Shown one piece after another: positions 1 to 5,792 of a DNA stretch of 10,114 nt. Numbering within the stretch: the stretch's first letter is position 1; each line of letters starts with the position of its first letter. The notes under the pieces were generated by a model. It ran no database searches and had not been told where the DNA came from. It saw nothing but the letters and a program-made list of their open reading frames with translations. The stretch lies in assembly GCA_902489645.1 (NCBI GenBank), contig CABUAW010000075.1, positions 1 through 10,114 on the forward strand. The letters run 5' to 3'. The DNA is from an uncultured Lachnospiraceae bacterium (GTDB taxonomy: Bacteria; Bacillota; Clostridia; Lachnospirales; Lachnospiraceae). The translations under genes and the position numbers were made by a program.

Positions 1-52
1 CCGCCATAATGTATAAATCATATCGACGAAATACGTCCATTTCTTACTTGTC

Positions 53-83
53 AAAAAAAGCCCGACTGCCGCCGGGCGTCTTT
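53..83. terminator. GC-rich hairpin with A/T tracts, probable terminator
   Basis: GCCCG (60-64) pairs with CGGGC (73-77) around an 8-base loop. On the minus strand it is followed by seven T (53-59), a good terminator shape. On the plus strand it is followed by the weaker GTCTTTC. No minus-strand gene reads into it here, so it more likely ends a plus-strand gene left of the window, perhaps acting both ways. Confidence 0.5.
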
Positions 84-135
84 CTATCCACGAGTATGAA
101 CTATCAAATCATCTAAATACCGCTTGTAATTCATC

Positions 136-180
136 TACACCTGTCCGCGCCTTTTGCGGACAGGTGTATTTTGTATTTTC
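136..180 (+). terminator. Strong intrinsic terminator upstream of the sigma-factor gene
   Basis: A perfect 13-bp stem (136-148 with 156-168, arms reading TACACCTGTCCGC and its complement) closes a 7-base loop and is followed by the T-rich run TTTGTATTTTC. It would end transcription coming from the left part of the element, or act as a leader attenuator for the sigma-factor gene at 299. No clear promoter is visible between it and that gene. Confidence 0.75.
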
Positions 181-200
181 TCAAACTTTTTTTGAGAAAA
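176..200. repeat. AT-rich 10-bp inverted repeat in the leader of the sigma-factor gene
   Basis: TTTTCTCAAA (176-185) and TTTGAGAAAA (191-200) form a perfect inverted repeat with a 5-base centre, CTTTT. It begins in the T-tract of the preceding terminator. It may be a repressor operator (Tn916-like elements carry an Orf9-type repressor near this point) or part of an attenuator fold. The function is inferred. Confidence 0.45.
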
Positions 201-247
201 ATACCGCAGTTTCCGGCTTTTCTAAAATCCTTGGTGTTGAGGGGTTA

Positions 248-292
248 CGAAAGGGGAAGTCATCACCCGCTTTCGCGGTTGCGAAAGGAGGT
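248..292 (+). promoter_or_regulatory. Hairpin covering the ribosome binding site of the sigma-factor gene, with a competing upstream arm
   Basis: CTTTCGC (270-276) pairs with GCGAAAG (281-287) across a GGTT loop. The second arm runs into the ribosome binding site AAAGGAGGT (284-292), so the fold would hide it. An upstream copy, CGAAAG (248-253), can pair with the same CTTTCG and free the site. This three-segment layout suggests translational control. It rests on hand pairing, with no folding energy computed. Confidence 0.35.
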
Positions 293-298
293 GAAACC

Positions 299-742
299 AT
301 GAACGAGCCTATTCGTACCCAGTGGCAAATCCGGTGTGCGTTTAACGGTTTTTGCAAGCGGACGTTGAAAAATGAAGCTATCAACGCCCACAGGGACACG
401 CGGCGGCGACAGATACATGAAGTTAGTTTTTCGGACTTGACCCCGCAGGAGGAAAATCAGCTCTATACCTACGACACATATTTTGCAAATGATGAAGTTG
501 AAAAATCCTTTTGTGTGGCAGGAAAGGAAATTACCGCAAAACTGCTTGCCGACGCCCTGCACAGCTTGCCGGACGAGAAGCGCGAAGCCGTATTACTGTA
601 TTACTTCTTTGATATGAATGACGCGGAGATTGCAAAACTCCGCGACGTTCCGAGAAGTACAGTACAGTATCGGCGGACAAGCTCTTTTGAATTGTTAAAA
701 CGCTATTTGGAGGAACACGCCTATGGAAAAAATGATTGGTAG
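299..742 (+). CDS. Sigma-70-like small RNA polymerase sigma factor, Tn916 Orf7-type
   Basis: This 147-residue protein is a small sigma-factor-like regulator of the kind found near the right end of Tn916-family elements. The N-terminal half is basic (cluster HRDTRRR near residues 31-37). The C-terminal half looks like sigma region 4: a helix around LPDEKREAVLLYYF (90-103), then a helix-turn-helix around MNDAEIAKL and VPRSTVQYRR (106-126) for promoter binding. The start at 299 is chosen because an excellent ribosome binding site (AAAGGAGGT) lies 6 bases upstream. The open frame extends back to 164, but those 45 codons run through the regulatory palindromes and look non-coding. The last 20 bases overlap the next gene, so the two are probably translationally coupled. 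In Tn916 relatives this protein is linked to control of excision or transfer genes. That role is assumed here by similarity. Confidence 0.85.
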   Translation: MNEPIRTQWQIRCAFNGFCKRTLKNEAINAHRDTRRRQIHEVSFSDLTPQEENQLYTYDTYFANDEVEKSFCVAGKEITAKLLADALHSLPDEKREAVLLYYFFDMNDAEIAKLRDVPRSTVQYRRTSSFELLKRYLEEHAYGKNDW

Positions 743-974
743 CACCGAACAGGACGAGCGCGGCTTAATGCCTTACCCGGTAATCATAGCCGCAGCAAAG
801 GGCGACCCGGAAGCCATGCAGATTGTCGTACATCATTATGACAGCTACATAGCCACCTTATCAATGCGGAAGCTCCGTGACGAACGCGGGAACACCTACT
901 ACGGCATTGACGAGGACATACGCGACCGCTTGCGGTCAAAGCTCATGCGGGCTGTCCTTTCATTCAAGGTCTGA
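723..974 (+). CDS. Helix-turn-helix domain protein, Tn916 Orf8-like
   Basis: This 83-residue acidic/basic protein closely resembles the short Orf8-type proteins that follow the Orf7-type sigma factor in Tn916-like elements. The shared pattern includes IIAAAKGDPEAM (residues 21-32), HHYDSYI (37-43), a middle stretch DERGNTYYGIDEDI and a basic RDRLRSKLMRAVLSF tail. The family is annotated as helix-turn-helix, although no classic recognition helix is obvious by eye. The start at 723 has GGAGG at 709-713 with a 9-base spacer. A second in-frame ATG at 732 is less likely. It overlaps the sigma-factor gene by 20 bases and is followed within 10 bases by a hairpin terminator, so the pair forms a two-gene operon. 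The function is probably regulatory or accessory to sigma activity and is not demonstrated. Confidence 0.85.
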   Translation: MEKMIGSTEQDERGLMPYPVIIAAAKGDPEAMQIVVHHYDSYIATLSMRKLRDERGNTYYGIDEDIRDRLRSKLMRAVLSFKV

Positions 975-980
975 TGTGAC

Positions 981-1020
981 ATACAGGCAGCGTACCCCTT
1001 TCCGCAGCCTGTATCTTTCT
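981..1020 (+). terminator. Hairpin terminator after the sigma/HTH gene pair
   Basis: ATACAGGC (981-988) pairs perfectly with GCCTGTAT (1007-1014). After an A/A mismatch, GCG (990-992) pairs with CGC (1003-1005). CTTTCT follows directly. The T-run is short, so termination may be partial. Confidence 0.6.
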
Positions 1021-1415
1021 GGCCTAGTTCTGCACCTTGACAAAGAAAGCGACGCAAGAGAACGGCGGCGCAGCATAGGGCAAATCAGATACATTCGATA
1101 TATGGGGAGCCGTTGGGCTGATACGCGACGACGAAAGGAGGGATAAGACCGAGCGAGAAATATCAGCGTTCCATAGCAGACATTGGCACGTCTGCCGCCA
1201 CAATCCATATATCGGTATAATGATACTCCCTTATCGCCATAGTCCGAGCGTTAGAAGCGTCGCAGGCAATGGGTAGGGCTGCATGAGAACCATGCGGGGG
1301 TGAAATTCCCGTGGAGCTTGCCGGAGCCGTCTGATTAAAGCCCCTTTTATATTGTAATAGTGGACTTGCCTCTATTCATATAGTGTATTAGCCATTCTTT
1401 GAAAGGGGGCTAATT
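1021..1415. other. Gene-poor 395-base stretch between the HTH gene and the small ORF
   Basis: No convincing protein gene is visible. A strong Shine-Dalgarno-like AAAGGAGGG (1134-1142) is not followed by an ATG, GTG or TTG in a usable position. The frame after it encodes about 25 sensible codons (1143-1217, ending at TAA 1218) but lacks a start, so it may be a decayed gene. A TATAAT at 1216-1221 has no matching -35 box. The right half (about 1265-1348) folds into a possible structured RNA, listed separately. The whole stretch would be read in the direction of the recombinase gene. Confidence 0.5.
1265..1348 (+). promoter_or_regulatory. Candidate structured leader RNA with terminator-like end, class unknown
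   Basis: Hand pairing shows several local helices: GGCAA (1265-1269) with TTGCC (1318-1322); GCATG (1281-1285) with CATGC (1291-1295) around AGAAC; and GGG with CCC around 1297-1310. GGGCT (1276-1280) also pairs with AGCCC (1339-1343), directly followed by TTTT. The first and last helices cross, so they are either a pseudoknot or alternative states, which is how attenuators and riboswitches work. It lies 68 bases before the small ORF and 288 before the recombinase gene. It matches no riboswitch class I can name. Such short stems can occur by chance, so this is a candidate only. Confidence 0.3.
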
Positions 1416-1565
1416 ATGGCAAATACTGAAAATCCTAAAACCATTTGTAAGAGTGTTTTCAAAAGCGGCGAAAACACGACTTCAACGAGCCAGTTCACAA
1501 AAAAGTGGATTGAGCTTATCAATAAGTTAGAAAAAAATAAAGGAATAACCGCAGTACGGCGATAA
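1416..1565 (+). CDS. Small 49-residue basic protein upstream of the serine recombinase, family not recognised
   Basis: The ATG at 1416 follows a good ribosome binding site, GAAAGGGGG (1401-1409), at 6 bases. The product has 49 residues and is lysine-rich and hydrophilic. Residues 27-42 (FTKKWIELINKLEKNK) would make an amphipathic basic helix, and the N-terminal part is rich in Asn, Thr and Ser. There is no signal peptide or membrane segment. Its stop codon (1563-1565) touches the -35 box of the recombinase promoter, so transcription through it would run into the recombinase gene. By position it could be a directionality factor (excisionase) or regulator for the recombinase, since such proteins are often small, basic and adjacent. 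This is inference from context, and I do not recognise the sequence. Confidence 0.65.
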   Translation: MANTENPKTICKSVFKSGENTTSTSQFTKKWIELINKLEKNKGITAVRR

Positions 1566-1593
1566 TGACAAGCACTCTCTGGTATGGTATAAT
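1565..1593 (+). promoter_or_regulatory. Near-consensus extended -10 promoter for the serine recombinase
   Basis: The -35 box ATGACA (1565-1570) matches the TTGACA consensus at five of six bases. A 17-base spacer leads to a perfect TATAAT (1588-1593), preceded by TG at -14/-15 (TGG then TATAAT, an extended -10). Transcription should start near 1600, about 36 bases before the recombinase start. The core promoter sits within an inverted repeat (1569-1610). Confidence 0.8.
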
Positions 1594-1610
1594 CATATTG
1601 AGGGTGCTTG
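1569..1610. repeat. Inverted repeat bracketing the recombinase -10 box (possible operator)
   Basis: CAAGCACTCTC (1569-1579) and GAGGGTGCTTG (1600-1610) are complementary at 10 of 11 positions, and the odd one is a G-U pair in RNA. The 20-base centre carries the extended -10 element, and the right arm covers the predicted transcription start. A dimeric repressor binding both arms would block the promoter. In RNA only the right arm would be present if transcription starts near 1600, so a DNA-level operator is more likely than a hairpin for this promoter's own transcript. Confidence 0.55.
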
Positions 1611-1635
1611 TTCCTATCTCTAAGGAGATATGAAC

Positions 1636-3201
1636 ATGAAAGTAGCTATTTATTGCCGCTTATCCGAAGAAGATAGAAACAAGCAATTTGAAACCGACGA
1701 CAGCAACAGCATACAAAACCAAAAGGCTATGTTGCTGCAATATGCTATGGAACAGGGGTGGGAACTTTACAACATTTACAGCGACGACGACTATACCGGT
1801 TCTGACAGGCGACGCCCGGAGTTTAACCGATTATTGAAAGACGCAGAGCAACACAAGTTTGATATTATCCTCTGCAAAACACAATCACGTTTTACCCGCG
1901 AATTAGAGTTAGTTGAAAAGTATATACATGGGCTATTCCCTATTTGGGGTATCCGTTTCATCAGTATTGTTGACAATGCAGATACCGCAAACAAGGGCAA
2001 CAAGAAATCCCGGCAAATCAACGGACTTGTAAACGAGTGGTATTTAGAGGATATGTCCGAAAATATCCGCAGCGTCTTAACCAATAGACGGGAAAACGGT
2101 TTTCACATCGGCGCTTTTGCCCTTTACGGTTATAAGAAAGATCCTGACCAAAAAGGACACTTGATAATCGACGAAGAAGCCGCAGCCGTTGTCCGAGAAG
2201 TATTTACCCTGTTTTCACAAGGTTACGGAAAAACCGCTATCGCCCGTATGCTCAATGATAGGGGCATACCAAATCCAACTGAATATAAGCGTCTGCAAGG
2301 ACTAAGGTATCAGCAGCCGAAAACCAAAAACAGCACACTTTGGAAATACTTTGCTATCTCCGATATGCTGATAAATGAAATCTATATCGGCAATATGGTA
2401 CAAGGTAAATATGGTAGTGTTTCCTATAAGACAAAGCAAAATAAGCCACGGCCTAAAAGTGAGTGGTATCGCGTCGAGGGAACGCATGAAGCTATTATTG
2501 ACCGTGAGCTATGGGATAAAGTACAGGCGTTAATCGCACAAAGGGCAAAGCCTTTTGATGTTGGTACAATCGGTTTATTTGCAAGAAAAGCCCGTTGTGC
2601 AAATTGCGGATATACCATGCGCTCATCAAAAACCTCTCCCCAGCGTGGCGGCAGGCACTATTTACAATGCTCTAACCGCCATGTAGCAAAAGACGCTTGT
2701 ATCGGCTCCTTTATCTCTGTTGATAAATTGGAACAGCTTGTTATTGCAGAGCTTAACCGATTATCAGCCGAGTACCTTGACAAAGACGAGTTAGAACAGA
2801 ACATTGAGTTTTGTGATAACCTGCAAGGACAGAAAGCCCGCCTGCTTTCTGACATTACAACCTATCAAAAAAAGGTTGCAGAGTATTCAAAGGGTATTCG
2901 GGAGCTTTACATGGATAAGGTAAAGGGCTTAATTTCCGAAAGCGATTATGTGGAAATGTCTAAGGATTTTACCACAGAGCGCGACCGCTTGGAGCGAGTT
3001 ATCGCTGACGGGGAAAAGCAGTTATCCGAAATCGAAGAAAAAATTGCGGCGGGGGACAATCGCCGCGAACTAATTGAACAATATACCAACTTGGAACATC
3101 TTACCCGCGAAATCGTGGAAACGCTGATTGATTATATATCTGTTGGCAAACGTATTCCGGGAACAAGGGACGTTCCGATTGAAATTCACTGGAACTTTTA
3201 A
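1636..3201 (+). CDS. Large serine recombinase (TndX/TnpX-like transposase/integrase)
   Basis: This enzyme of 521 residues should cut and rejoin the element ends and the target by a serine-phosphodiester mechanism, so it inserts and excises the element. The N-terminal resolvase domain (about 1-150) shows the YCRLS motif with probable catalytic Ser10 and Arg8, plus SNSIQNQ (24-30) and QSRFTRE (83-89). A recombinase domain follows (about 155-300; GFHIGAFALYGY, then GYGKTAIARMLNDRGIPNP). A zinc-ribbon has Cys321, Cys324, Cys345 and Cys355. A Lys/Glu-rich coiled coil spans roughly 385-475. The length is normal for TndX/TnpX relatives. The start at 1636 is preferred over the ATG at 1630 because AAGGAG (1622-1627) is 8 bases from 1636 but only 2 from 1630. 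A strong promoter lies just upstream, and the element/cotJC junction lies within about 20 bases of its stop. The gene looks intact. Confidence 0.95.
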   Translation: MKVAIYCRLSEEDRNKQFETDDSNSIQNQKAMLLQYAMEQGWELYNIYSDDDYTGSDRRRPEFNRLLKDAEQHKFDIILCKTQSRFTRELELVEKYIHGLFPIWGIRFISIVDNADTANKGNKKSRQINGLVNEWYLEDMSENIRSVLTNRRENGFHIGAFALYGYKKDPDQKGHLIIDEEAAAVVREVFTLFSQGYGKTAIARMLNDRGIPNPTEYKRLQGLRYQQPKTKNSTLWKYFAISDMLINEIYIGNMVQGKYGSVSYKTKQNKPRPKSEWYRVEGTHEAIIDRELWDKVQALIAQRAKPFDVGTIGLFARKARCANCGYTMRSSKTSPQRGGRHYLQCSNRHVAKDACIGSFISVDKLEQLVIAELNRLSAEYLDKDELEQNIEFCDNLQGQKARLLSDITTYQKKVAEYSKGIRELYMDKVKGLISESDYVEMSKDFTTERDRLERVIADGEKQLSEIEEKIAAGDNRRELIEQYTNLEHLTREIVETLIDYISVGKRIPGTRDVPIEIHWNF

Positions 3202-3210
3202 TCAAAAGTT
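3193..3210. repeat. 18-base palindrome at the element terminus, overlapping the recombinase stop codon
   Basis: AACTTTT (3193-3199) and AAAAGTT (3204-3210) are perfect inverted repeats around AATC, and the TAA stop (3199-3201) lies inside. No T-run follows, so it is not a standard terminator. Its position about 10 bases from the cotJC sequence suits a recombinase binding half-site of the attachment site. That role is inferred. Confidence 0.45.
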
Positions 3211-3218
3211 GTTCTTAT

Positions 3219-3449
3219 ATGATTGCAGCAGAACAGAAGGCCCGCACAACTTATGACAACATTCTCCGTCTCGTCAAAGACCCGGAAGTAGCCGACCCAA
3301 TCCGTTTTCTCCGCGCCCGTGAAATCGTCCACTTCCAGCGTTTTGGCGAGACACTCCGCATTTTACAGGAACAGTTGGATTCCAAAAACTTCTATGCCTT
3401 TAATCCTTCCTTTGATGCGCCGACCACATGTCCGCCATGCGCAAAATAA
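3219..3449 (+). pseudogene. cotJC: 3' fragment of cotJC (manganese-catalase-like spore coat protein), 5' part displaced by the element
   Basis: The 76 codons closely match the C-terminal third of CotJC, a spore-coat-associated protein of the manganese catalase family that is normally about 190-200 residues. Recognisable blocks are AAEQKARTTYDNILR (residues 3-17), FLRAREIVHFQRFGE (30-44) and the near-C-terminal NFYAFNPSFD. Two family metal-ligand positions are present, Glu5 in AAEQ and His38 in IVHFQ. The other three should be in the missing N-terminal part. The ATG at 3219 has no ribosome binding site and the frame is closed at 3180-3182, so this is probably not an independent gene. The break falls just before AAEQKAR, where the mobile element ends. 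The 5' portion should lie beyond the element's left end and would be rejoined by precise excision. Confidence 0.88.
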
Positions 3450-3463
3450 ATCGATAAAAACGC

Positions 3464-3508
3464 CGCCGCTTCACAGCTCTTTAATGAGCTATGGAGCAGC
3501 GGCTTTCC
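3464..3508. terminator. Two-way terminator between cotJC remnant and the minus-strand operon
   Basis: GCCGCT (3465-3470) pairs with AGCGGC (3498-3503), with an inner stem AGCTC (3475-3479) and GAGCT (3486-3490). The plus strand continues CTTTCC. The minus strand continues GGCGTTTTTATC (complement of 3452-3463), a better terminator. It probably ends both cotJC transcription and the long minus-strand operon. Confidence 0.7.
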
Positions 3509-3512
3509 ATAT

Positions 3513-4418
3513 TTACAGGCCTGCAATAAGCAGACAGAGGGGAAAGGTCAAAATACACAGGAACGTTGAAACGGTAAAAATTTCTGTTGCATAATCGCTG
3601 TCTCTGTGGTAAATAATCGACAAGGTGATTGTCATAGAAGCCACCGGGCAGGATGCGGCAATCGCCGCTATCATCCGTATGGATTCCTCAACGGGAAGCG
3701 CCCGTAAAACCAGGCAAAATATCCCGGCAGACAAAATCTGGCGCAGGAATACAACCCAAAACAGCCGCCGCTTACCCAACAAACGTTTAAAATCAATCCT
3801 GGCAACGATAGCTCCCGAAAGAATCATCGCCAGCGGCGTATTCATCGACGCAATGGCGTTCATGGCAAAAGCTGCGCTTTCAAACACCCGAATCTGGAAT
3901 ATAAAAGATAAAAGCCCCAAAATCAATGCAATTAAACTGGGATTCACTAATTTACCCGGCCGGAATCCTTTGTCTTCCAGCAGCATAATACCGTGGCTCC
4001 ACACAAACAGATTATAAACAGCTATAAAAACCGCCATATAAATGACGCCTGTATTTCCGAGCAGGGCCTCCGCCAAAGGTAGCCCCATGTATCCAAAATT
4101 GGCATAGGTCACCGCAAATCTTTCGACAGCCAGGTCATATCCCGGTTTCCGGCGAAGAAATACCTGACTAACCCCTATCGCAAGTATAAATACAAAAAAG
4201 GCCAAGATAAGAAGTATCCCCATATGAATCAACAACATCTGGTCATAATCCATCTGAAAGGACATAAAAATGACCATCGGACTGACAATCTGGGTACTCA
4301 GACGGGAAAACTTTTCTTTCGAATTATCATCGATAATACCGGATTTCCAGCAAACTATCCCGACAAGCATCATAAGAAATATGGAAATAATCTTACCCAA
4401 TACCGTAGATACTATCAT
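3513..4418 (-). CDS. AEC-family (auxin efflux carrier-like) membrane transporter
   Basis: This 301-residue, strongly hydrophobic protein has about ten predicted membrane segments. Hydrophobic stretches near residues 5-25, 62-84, 108-145, 160-177, 225-242 and 280-300 are plain to see. The pattern fits the AEC (membrane transport protein) family: a short cytoplasmic loop after helix 1 with KSGIIDD, VSPMVIF near 46-52, the NFGYMGLPLAEALLG motif (about 107-121), and a C-terminal half rich in small residues. Bacterial members often move malate, lactate or other carboxylates, but the substrate cannot be predicted here. The start overlaps the stop of the LarA-like gene in an ATGA (4415-4418), so it is translationally coupled and last in the operon. 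It could export a product or import an organic acid handled by the upstream enzymes. Confidence 0.88.
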   Translation of the reverse strand: MIVSTVLGKIISIFLMMLVGIVCWKSGIIDDNSKEKFSRLSTQIVSPMVIFMSFQMDYDQMLLIHMGILLILAFFVFILAIGVSQVFLRRKPGYDLAVERFAVTYANFGYMGLPLAEALLGNTGVIYMAVFIAVYNLFVWSHGIMLLEDKGFRPGKLVNPSLIALILGLLSFIFQIRVFESAAFAMNAIASMNTPLAMILSGAIVARIDFKRLLGKRRLFWVVFLRQILSAGIFCLVLRALPVEESIRMIAAIAASCPVASMTITLSIIYHRDSDYATEIFTVSTFLCILTFPLCLLIAGL

Positions 4419-5770
4419 ATAAATCTTTGCCCTCGCTGTCTCGGCTGCCGGTCTGTCAAATTTCCTTCCGCATCAAAGGGCAATGGCTCCGGCCCTGAGA
4501 GGATTTCCACCGTTTCCGGTAAATTTTCTGCCAGCGCTTCGGAAATCCACATATATTCGACAAACTGGCTGTTAAAAATCCGTATAATTTTCGGGTAAAG
4601 CATGTCCGCCTGGATACAGGTTTTCAGGCAAAACTGTATGGCCTCTTTATCATTTTTCATCACACAGGGAATTCTGGAACCATTAAGATTTTTGCATGTC
4701 ATTGCATTAATGTACATCATATTCACATCAAGCTGATTAAAAATCCGGGTGGTGATAACGCTGGCCATCCCCGTTCCCATCCCATTTCCATGGGTTTCCG
4801 GCGATAAATCCAGCAAGCATATGCGCTCCGCATGAAGTCCGCCGCTGGCAAAAGGCGTGGCAAAGGTTCCGGTGACATTCGGGTCCATCCCGTCGCCGCT
4901 GAAATTCTTGCCAATTTCATCCACAATGAGGACGTCGCAGGACGGCAATAAAATCCGTGGCATATGCTGCTCGGCCTCTTTTAATAATTCCGGTTCCATC
5001 CGCTCAATATCCGCCTTATCCATCACCTTAATTTTTCTTGTCTCATCAAAGGCATTTTCAATAATCCCTACACCGCATAACACATGAGCATATTTAAGAA
5101 CCGCGCTTCCGAATGTCTGAACATTGTACGCCATCCGCTGAAATCCCTGTGCATGGCACACCGACGCTCCATACTGCTTTCCCAGGCCAATCGCCATCAT
5201 TTTCATAATGCCGCTCTGATAAGAACCGCGGAAAGCCGTATGGGGTTTAATCCGTCCGACCACAATAATGCCGTCCGCTTCCGCGGCCAGCCGGTCAATA
5301 TAAACCTCCCGTCCATCGACAGTCTTGCCGATTCTTTTCACATCCATAGATGAGCAAATCGGACAGCCCATCCGTTCCTCCGTAATCCCATAGCCGCTCA
5401 AAAGCGCTCGCTGCCCTTCGGCTGTCGCTCCGCCATGGCTTCCCATCGCCGGAATAATAAAAGGAACGGCGCCATTTTCTTTTAAAAATGAAACAATGGT
5501 TTCAAGAATCAGGGCTATATTGGCAACGCCCCGGCTGCCCGCCGTAATGGCAATCCGCATCCCGCGAATCTGAGGATTCCCCACGTTTTTTTGTTTCAAC
5601 AGAACCTCTTTCAGTTCACATTTCAAAACTGAAACAATTGTTTCACAGCTCATGCAGGTTCTGTCGAATTTTTGTTTTACTTTATAAAACTGTGGCAGCC
5701 GGACATCGGACAACAACTGTGTCATCTCCCGGCTGCCGCATTTTAAATAATTCTCTGAAATATCCGTCAT
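4415..5770 (-). CDS. Lactate racemase-domain protein (LarA/DUF2088 family, nickel-pincer-type)
   Basis: This 451-residue protein belongs to the LarA homologue family (DUF2088), whose characterised members racemise or epimerise 2-hydroxy acids using a nickel-pincer nucleotide. Visible family blocks are GSRGVANI (78-85), PAMGSHGGATAEGQ (107-120), GRIKPHTAFRG (172-182), MKMMAIGLGKQ (189-199), CHAQGF (205-210) and DEIGKNFSGDGMDPN (284-298). Lys190 and His206 are 16 residues apart, as are the cofactor lysine (184) and nickel-ligand histidine (200) of Lactiplantibacillus LarA. His112 and His177 fit the two catalytic histidines. This is my alignment by eye. The start at 5770 follows AGAGGGAG very closely. 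The frame is open to 5854 inside the kinase gene, and starts at 5725 (ATG) or 5806 (GTG) are alternatives. No cofactor-synthesis genes (larB, larC, larE) are in the window. The substrate is unknown. Confidence 0.85.
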   Translation of the reverse strand: MTDISENYLKCGSREMTQLLSDVRLPQFYKVKQKFDRTCMSCETIVSVLKCELKEVLLKQKNVGNPQIRGMRIAITAGSRGVANIALILETIVSFLKENGAVPFIIPAMGSHGGATAEGQRALLSGYGITEERMGCPICSSMDVKRIGKTVDGREVYIDRLAAEADGIIVVGRIKPHTAFRGSYQSGIMKMMAIGLGKQYGASVCHAQGFQRMAYNVQTFGSAVLKYAHVLCGVGIIENAFDETRKIKVMDKADIERMEPELLKEAEQHMPRILLPSCDVLIVDEIGKNFSGDGMDPNVTGTFATPFASGGLHAERICLLDLSPETHGNGMGTGMASVITTRIFNQLDVNMMYINAMTCKNLNGSRIPCVMKNDKEAIQFCLKTCIQADMLYPKIIRIFNSQFVEYMWISEALAENLPETVEILSGPEPLPFDAEGNLTDRQPRQRGQRFI

Positions 5771-5792
5771 CTCCCTCTTTTTGGGGCATGAC

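Larger units (their letters stand above)
1..3221 (+). mobile_element. Right end of an integrative conjugative/mobilizable element inserted in cotJC (left part outside window)
   Basis: This region holds an Orf7-like sigma factor, an Orf8-like helix-turn-helix gene and a large serine recombinase, all on the plus strand. That order is typical of the regulatory and recombination end of Tn916/Tn5397/Tn1549-like elements. The right boundary is placed between the recombinase stop at 3201 and the first clearly CotJC-like codon at 3222, because the sequence switches there from element to spore-coat coding sequence. The exact crossover bases cannot be fixed without the other junction or an empty site. 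The conjugation genes and the left end are not in the window, so whether the element is conjugative or only mobilizable is an inference from its relatives. Confidence 0.8.

Noticed and set aside
164..298. N-terminal extension of the sigma-factor frame
   Set aside because: It runs through a terminator arm and two palindromes and has no ribosome binding site. The start at 299 has an excellent one.
1143..1220. About 25 codons of plausible protein after a strong AAAGGAGGG
   Set aside because: There is no ATG, GTG or TTG in frame at a workable distance; only ATA follows. The frame is closed upstream at 1119-1121. It may be a decayed gene, but it is not callable as a CDS.
1216..1221. Perfect TATAAT
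   Set aside because: No -35-like hexamer at 16-18 bases and no TG extension, so it is not called a promoter.
1295..1335. Loose resemblance to a cobalamin riboswitch core or a group II intron end
   Set aside because: The conserved cobalamin box order is absent. No domain V hairpin or reverse transcriptase frame is present. The downstream gene is a recombinase, not a B12-related gene.
3625..4017. 130-codon plus-strand frame
   Set aside because: It is antisense to the AEC transporter, lacks a ribosome binding site and has no protein-like pattern.
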